This document shows, piece by piece, positions 58,401 to 64,000 of a stretch of DNA of 64,000 nucleotides. Source of the DNA: Nyssa sinensis (Eukaryota; Streptophyta; Magnoliopsida; Cornales; Nyssaceae). Position numbers and translations under genes: made by a program. Within the stretch, counting starts at the first letter, position 1. Each line of letters starts with the position of its first letter. The notes beneath the pieces are model-generated. The model searched no databases. It was not told the DNA's origin and was given only the letters and a program-made list of their open reading frames with translations. The stretch lies in assembly GCA_008638375.1 (NCBI GenBank), contig VIRR01000570.1, positions 124,001 to 188,000 of the forward strand, in the 5' to 3' direction.

Positions 58401-59640
58401 ACTGGACACGTGGCAAGTCCTGACTGGGAGTATCTTTTTGGTGTATCATATACATTATGTACAATTTGTTTTATTTTATAATAATTTATAAAATAATTTG
58501 TCAAAAATTGAATTTTTTTATATGTTTAATGAGTTGTTATTAAAATATCTAGGTAGTAGGATGGAAATGGAGGATTTGTCGTGATTTGTGTTTGTGGTTG
58601 TCATGCAATGTGAGGAAGGCAAGTTGCAGAAAGCATCTATAGGTTCTGGATGCAACGTCCCACTCAATCTCCCTCCTAATACCCCACCACCTCTATGATT
58701 GAGGGAAATAATGAGGAAATGTCCAAAAATGAAAAAAATAAATGAAAACAGAAGAAACAAAATGAGAAAAGGACCTTGGTCACGGCCAATGATGATTGAA
58801 GAGTATATTTTCAGAAATATTATTTATTAGCATGATATGATAAGCCATGTATCGGTTTATATTATATAGACATATATATACATATATATATATGTGTGTG
58901 TGTGTGTGGTTTGGAAATACCGAAAATCTACTCGAATTATCAAGGCATGATATAGTTTGATGAGATAAATTTTAAATTTATTTATTAAATTCATATGATT
59001 TAAAAATATGAAAATATTACGAAATAGACTTTATATAGTTGACTACAAAATATTAGGATAAAATTTTGTTAAGTTCAGTTAAATTATGTAATTTAAAAAC
59101 AAAAATCATAATTTTAAGTAATAACTTATCTAAAACTTTATTTTAATATGAAATTCTCACCTGAAAATTGAAAGAACAATTTCATGATAAAGTCGTAGCT
59201 TGGAATGATGTTTTTGAAGAGCATTATTGCGTCAGGTGCTTTTAGCCCGTGGCGGACATAAAGGTGTCAGAAGTGGTCATGCTCTCACAAAATTTTAAAA
59301 TTTTTATATTTTACCACAATTTTTCATTGGTTTTGATTTTTAAAAAATGAGTTAATTGGTATGAAGTCCATGTTTTAAGACTTATTTAGATTCTAGTATA
59401 TTATAATTTCTTTTCTTTTCTTTTTGTATGAAGGATAATGATTAGATACTTATTTTGTGAGAAGAATCACTTAGACGAGTTTACACCAATTATTTTTATT
59501 ATATGACAAAACTATCATACCTATCCTATTTCACATACAAGCTTCTCCCTTAATTTTTTATCAAACCAATTTTTTTCCCAACTCTCCACTTCTTTTCCCA
59601 ATCTCTTTCTTCCACTTTACAGCTCTTTTGTCTCTTTTTA
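58401..59640. other. AT-rich intergenic DNA
   Basis: No gene is supported; a TA/TG microsatellite lies at 58870-58908. Confidence 0.55.
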
Positions 59641-59804
59641 CTCTTTACATCATCGATCGTAGCGCCAGCCACCAACGACGTCCACCATTACCAACGTCGA
59701 TCTTTATCTTATCCATAGTTGATGAATTCCTCTCTTTACAACTATGTACTCCACCCTCATCTAATTTTCTTTCTTGTTTAGACTTTGAGATCTCCAAGGC
59801 CTAA

Positions 59805-60068
59805 ATGAGATCCCCAATGGCGACATTGTTTGTTAATGCCTTCGATCACAACTTTGAGTTTGAAATTGGAAAGAATAAGTATTGTGCTTGGAGAATCGGA
59901 AGTAACTGGAGAATCTTTCTCTGGAACACGTTCTTACATTATTTTAAAAATCACAAGATACTGTTAACGCTGGCTCGGTGCAATGGGGTACAAGTGATCG
60001 AGTTTTTGAAATACCTGGACCAGTTTGGGAAGACGATGGGAGTTAGGAAGAAGTTTTTTGCTGTGTAA
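59805..60068 (+). pseudogene. ALOG-domain (LSH family) gene fragment
   Basis: The 87-codon ORF contains [20 protein letters not shown] and [18 protein letters not shown], the N-terminal half of the ALOG domain of LIGHT-DEPENDENT SHORT HYPOCOTYLS-type plant transcription regulators. After FGKT, where the family continues into a Cys/His/Pro-rich insert and the second half of the domain, the sequence changes to an unrelated [10 protein letters not shown] and stops. The part before WNTF is also unlike the family. It is therefore a truncated copy, about 45 recognisable residues long. The region 60041-60175 downstream repeats GAAGTTTTTTGCNGTGTAAA three times. I saw no transposon termini that would explain its arrival. 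Confidence 0.78.
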
Positions 60069-60404
60069 ATTTTTACACTTGTCTCAATCACAGTGGGATT
60101 TGGGGGAAGTTTTTCGCAGTGTAAATTTTCATAGTAAAAATGAAAGAAAGTTTTTTGCAGTGTAAATTTTCATAGTATGTTTTTTTTTTCCTTCAAAATT
60201 ATATATTAAATATGGATCTTATTTAATAGATTTTAATGTTTAGAATCTAAATATATAAATTTTATTAAATCTTTTTTTATAGAATACTAGTTATAGGATT
60301 TTAAAGTTTGAAAAAAAGTTTTAGAAGTTACTCCCAAGTTTCACGCGTATAATAAAGTAAGGAGTATTTTTGTCTCTCAAAAAGTCATGTACTTAAAACT
60401 TTAA

Positions 60405-60952
60405 GGCCGTGTATGGTAGGTAGGAATGGAATGCGCATTCCTGATGTTATTTTATTCCTGTATTTGTTTAGATTTTTTAGGCCGGAATGATCATTCTAAA
60501 TGGAATGACTATTCCCAAAGAAGCCAGAATCGCCATTCCTTACCAAAAGTCGCGGAATGCTTATTCTATTCCTTACCAAAATTTTTAATTTTTAATTTTT
60601 TTGCCAATAAAAGAAATGCAGATTGAATTTTTTTTTTTTGCCAATAAAAGAAATGCAGGTTGAATTCTTTTTTTTGCCAATAAAAAAAATGAAGGTTGAA
60701 TTTTTTTTTTCATTAAACTTACATGAAAACTTTGAAATTTATACAAGTACTTTGAATATTTAGCTTAATATGAACTCCATTCTAACAATTTGATGGTTCA
60801 AACTAAACACAAGAATGTAATTTTCATTTCATTATTGGGTATTCAGCTAAACAAAAAAATGGAATAATTATTCTCCTTCCATTCCTATTCCATTCTATTT
60901 CTAATACTATTTTATTCCTGTCTTATTTTATTCTAACGTACCAAACGTAACA
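60405..60952. mobile_element. PIF/Harbinger-type MITE
   Basis: Left end GGCCGTGTATGGTAG and right end (complement) TGTTACGTTTGGTAC are imperfect inverted repeats, with GGAATGGAAT-type words inside both. TAA flanks both sides (60402-60404 and 60953-60955). The interior has three tandem copies of a roughly 40-bp unit with TTTTGCCAATAAAAGAAATG (60598-60705). Confidence 0.72.
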
Positions 60953-60955
60953 TAA

Positions 60956-62690
60956 ATGTTTATGCATATATTTTAGAGTGAAAAAAGTCCAAATAGTAGA
61001 CTTAGAAGCCAAAGCACCTTAAAAACATGACGAGTAGTTCTTCCTCTTGAAATTTTAATTTTTTTGCCCTCCTTTGTTAATTGTTTAGATCGTCATTGAC
61101 TTTAGTTCAATTTATTCTCAATCATTCTCTCAAATGTCATTTTATTGTGATACAAAGATAAGGAGAACATCTCTATTTATAGACTAAAGTTGGATTAGTC
61201 TAATTCTCCATCTCTACCATAAGTAGAGTTTGGTGGGTTAAATTAGTTTTTTAAAAATATATATAATATTTTAAAAGCAAAAGAAATTTAGTTTAGATTA
61301 TAGAATCCAATTCAAATATTGATATAATAAAATTTATTAAATTTGTAAGAATTTGTTTACGCAACCGATAGGGCGGCAAAGGATTTTTTTTTTTAAAAAA
61401 AACTGAATCTTTTAATTTATTATTATTATTATTATTTCAATAAAAAATGAATCAAAAACATTATTGTAAAGGGAGATATTCCTCGAAAGTCAAGACCATA
61501 ATAGCTCTTTCAAAATTTTATAACGTGTGTTACGGTCCACTAAAAATAATAAAATATATTATAGATGACATAATATTATTAAAAAAAATACGTAGTCAAA
61601 ATTGTAGCAATTTCATATATGAAATTTTTAAATGTAAAAGTATTATAATTTCTTGTAATTTTGACATTATTGGACAAAATAAAATGATAATAGTAATTAA
61701 TTTAGTGAGCCGCTATCCACTTCTCAAATCTCAAGTCTTTACTTGCACTCCATTATATTAATGAAATTACAATACCATCCTTTTATTTAAAAAACCTAAA
61801 TTTAAAATTTCATGGAGGCAAATCACTTTTATGGGCGTGCAATGGCGCCTCCCTTAATTTACTATTAAAGTTTTCATTGTCTTTTTCATATAACATGACA
61901 AACATAGGTGTTAGTACCTCCTGATCGTTTATGAAAAAAAAAAAAATTAAGTGTTAGTTTAGTAGGAGTTCTTTACAAGTATTTTTATTTATATTTTTAT
62001 AATTTGTTAATTTTTAATATTTTTTAAATTAAATTACGTTGAATGAATTATTTCAACTACTTTTGATTTCTTTTAGAAAAAAAAATTGAGAGAAATTATT
62101 GAACTTTTTAGTGTAAAATCAAAATAGAAAAAATATAACAATTTGTTAAAAAAATTATGAATAAAATCTGAAAATTGTAATTAATATTCGAACTTGGATT
62201 GAACCTGATAGTAATAAATTTTAATTCGAGTCGGGTTCGAGCCAGACTGTTCGAGTTCAATGTCTAGTTTAGGTTGACTATTTTAGAACTTGAGTCGAAC
62301 CTGAGTATAACTTAGCCCGAGTCCAAGTTTGAGTTCGAGTTCAACTCGTCTGAATTGCAGATGTTAGAGGTGCTTTTGTTCATTGTCGTGGTTGAATATT
62401 CGTGATATTATTGATATGTGAGTTGCCCGTGTTGAGTTTTACGCTTTGGCACAAGTTGCAAGCACAAATAAAAGAGCAATTCTATATTTTTTAAATTTTT
62501 ATTTCAAATCATATGATAGTAATATAATAATATATTACTTTAATACATTAATTACATAATTTAATGCATTGTCAATATTGCACTACCACATTATTTAAAA
62601 TATAAAATTTGAAATATATATTTGATAAACATAACAATTTTTCAAATAAAATCGTGAATATCCGACCACGGTGGCCGTGCCCAACATTTT
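60956..62690. other. AT-rich intergenic DNA with decayed repeat
   Basis: No gene is supported. At 62190-62370 words such as GAGTCGGGTTCGAGCC and TTGAGTTCGAGTTCAACTCG recall the sub-terminal regions of the AGGGGTGCAAC family, but no ends are present. Confidence 0.5.
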
Positions 62691-62695
62691 TCTTA

Positions 62696-63401
62696 GGCCA
62701 TCTCCAAATGATGAAACAAATCAATAGGAAACTCAAATTTTATTGGCCATATCCATTTTTAGAGCTTCAAATGAGGTAGCAACCCAAACTTGAAATTTGC
62801 TACGCTTTTTTAAAAGTAGCAAATTTTCTACTATGGTTAGAAGATAGCTAATGTACTTTTTTGTATTAAAAAAATTGTGAGACTCACTTATTAATATTAA
62901 ATATAAAAAATATTAAAATTTGATATTACCATTAGAGTGTCAAATTTTAATGTAAGTTGCAAATTTGTATTGAGATAGTAAATGACAACTTTGCTACTTT
63001 TTTTTTTTCGCTTCATCCCTCAATACAAATTTGCTACTTACATTAAAATTTGACACTCCGATGATAATAGAAAATTTTAATACTCCCTCCGTCCTGAATT
63101 AATAGTCCCTTTTGAAAAAATCAACTTTTTATTTTGGACAATCATTTAATGCTTTTGCACTTGATTAAGAGGATAAATTTACAAAACTAAGCTTCATTCA
63201 CATTGAGTAGTACATTCATATTAAATTTGTGAGGGTAATTTGAAAATTTAACAATAATTTATATATTAATTTTTTAAACAGGACTCTTATTATGAGACAT
63301 CTCAAAATGGAATAAGAGACTTTTAATTCGGGACGGATGGAGCATTTTTTATCGTTTGTATTTTATATTAATAAGTAGGTCCCGTTACTTTTTTTATATA
63401 A
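62696..63401. mobile_element. Foldback MITE hosting a Stowaway element
   Basis: It starts GGCCATCTCCAAATGATG after TTA. Long inverted arms follow: 62911-62974 (GAGTGTCAAATTTTAATGTA and onwards) pairs with 63019-63080, and the outer part 62875-62910 pairs with 63346-63395 once the Stowaway element is removed. The right terminus is not seen, and the next MITE starts at 63402. Confidence 0.6.
63083..63342. mobile_element. Stowaway-type MITE
   Basis: Left end CTCCCTCCGTCCTGAATTAA and right end complementary to CTCCATCCGTCCCGAATTAA are the hallmark of Stowaway (Tc1/mariner-derived) elements. The left flank is TA, the right flank CA (one transition). Length is 260 bp and it is noncoding. Confidence 0.9.
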
Positions 63402-63731
63402 GGCCATCTCCAGTAATGACTCAATTTTTTATTTAAATTTGAGTAAAAACTTCATTTAAGTTTGATGCTCTCCTGTGATCGCCTAGTTTTTACTCAATTT
63501 TTTATTTAAAATTTCTATTGTGTCCCAAAATAATTCTCATTATATCCTAGAAGTTTTAAATTTACTTTAAACAGTTATTTGAGTCTATGAATAGTATTGC
63601 ACTAATTTGAGTATAAGTTTAAGTAAAAACAGATTTGTTATGAGTTTGAGTTTATTACTGAAAAATATTTTTTAGATTTTTTGACTCAAATTTGAGTTTA
63701 AATCTGGGTTTGGTCACTGCTGGAGATGCCC
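63402..63731. mobile_element. Tourist-like MITE, copy 3
   Basis: The 330-bp element has ends GGCCATCTCCAGTAATGACT and CTGCTGGAGATGCCC and is flanked by TAA (63399-63401 and 63732-63734). Internal TGTCCCAAAATAATTC is shared with copy 2. Confidence 0.87.
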
Positions 63732-63780
63732 TAAGAACAAGAGAATCTTGGGTATTTATTAAGTGTCATAATTTTTTTAA

Positions 63781-64000
63781 GGTAAATTGCATTGACCTTC
63801 CTTAGGTTTCTGAAATTACACTAACCTCCATTTCAGTCCATTTTCTTAACAAATAACAATATTGCCCCTTCTATTTTTTTTTTTTTTTAAATTTTGATCA
63901 TTTTTCTAACTATTTTTTTTTCATTTTCAAATAAATATTAAGTAAAATATTATTTGATTAAAAAAGAAAATTTTTATTTTTAATTTAATTTATATAAAAT
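63781..64000. mobile_element. Left end of a MULE-type element, cut by the window edge
   Basis: GGTAAATTGCATTGACCTTC, CTTAGGTTTCTGAAATTACA and CTAACCTCC resemble the terminus at 37540. The other end lies beyond the window. Confidence 0.5.

Overview
This is nuclear DNA of a flowering plant, most likely a eudicot. The evidence is the intron-containing genes with GT..AG borders, the plant-type histone H4 promoters carrying the CCACGTCA/CGATCC composite element, a FACTOR OF DNA METHYLATION (XS/XH) gene, TCP and ALOG transcription-factor fragments, and a dense population of plant transposons. The species cannot be told from the sequence. The background is AT-rich, and most of the 64 kb is layered mobile DNA.

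Four loci look like working genes. Two encode the same histone H4 protein (5241-5552 and 55394-55705, both + strand). One is an FDM-like gene (13187-17568, - strand, six coding exons joining exactly to 633 codons plus stop, with a 5'UTR exon near 19.15-19.25 kb). One is the mitochondrial ATP synthase 6 kDa subunit (about 41583-41867, - strand, 3' end not resolved). A small membrane-protein ORF at 2350-2625 is plausible but unrecognised.

Layout. 0.4-2.4 kb: Pack-MULE with a 9-bp target duplication and a CCT4 chaperonin fragment. 5-5.6 kb: H4 gene 1. 8-12 kb: tandem duplications, a Tourist-like MITE and possible exon remnants. 13-19.3 kb: FDM-like gene. 19.7-22.5 kb: an inverted-repeat element holding a ~180-bp tandem array that is split by a hAT-like insertion, then a 538-bp foldback element. 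23.6-26.6 kb: a second Pack-MULE carrying a first exon of one gene and two parts of a TCP4-like gene. 30.7-31.5 kb: a MITE and a degenerate plastid-type tRNA-Arg. 34.4-36.9 kb: a decayed LINE split twice by members of one TIR family. 37-41.1 kb: MULE-type elements. 42.4-43.5 kb: a third member of that TIR family, itself split by a hAT-like element. 45-45.9 kb: a decayed gag. 46756-53938: a nearly complete Ty3/gypsy chromovirus-type LTR retrotransposon with two LTRs, PBS, gag, pol and chromodomain, disabled by one frameshift and two TAG codons. 55.1-57.7 kb: H4 gene 2 and a flank duplicated at 45.9-46.7 kb. 57.8-64 kb: LTR remnants, an ALOG (LSH) gene fragment and a nested MITE cluster.

The working genes do not form a pathway. 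The FDM-like protein belongs to the RNA-directed DNA methylation machinery that normally silences elements like those around it. I found no sign of a new enzyme system, CRISPR-like array or virus. The most unusual content is the gene capture by MULEs, including a TCP4-like copy that keeps the miR319-facing core of its microRNA site, and several nested insertions that can be dated relative to one another.
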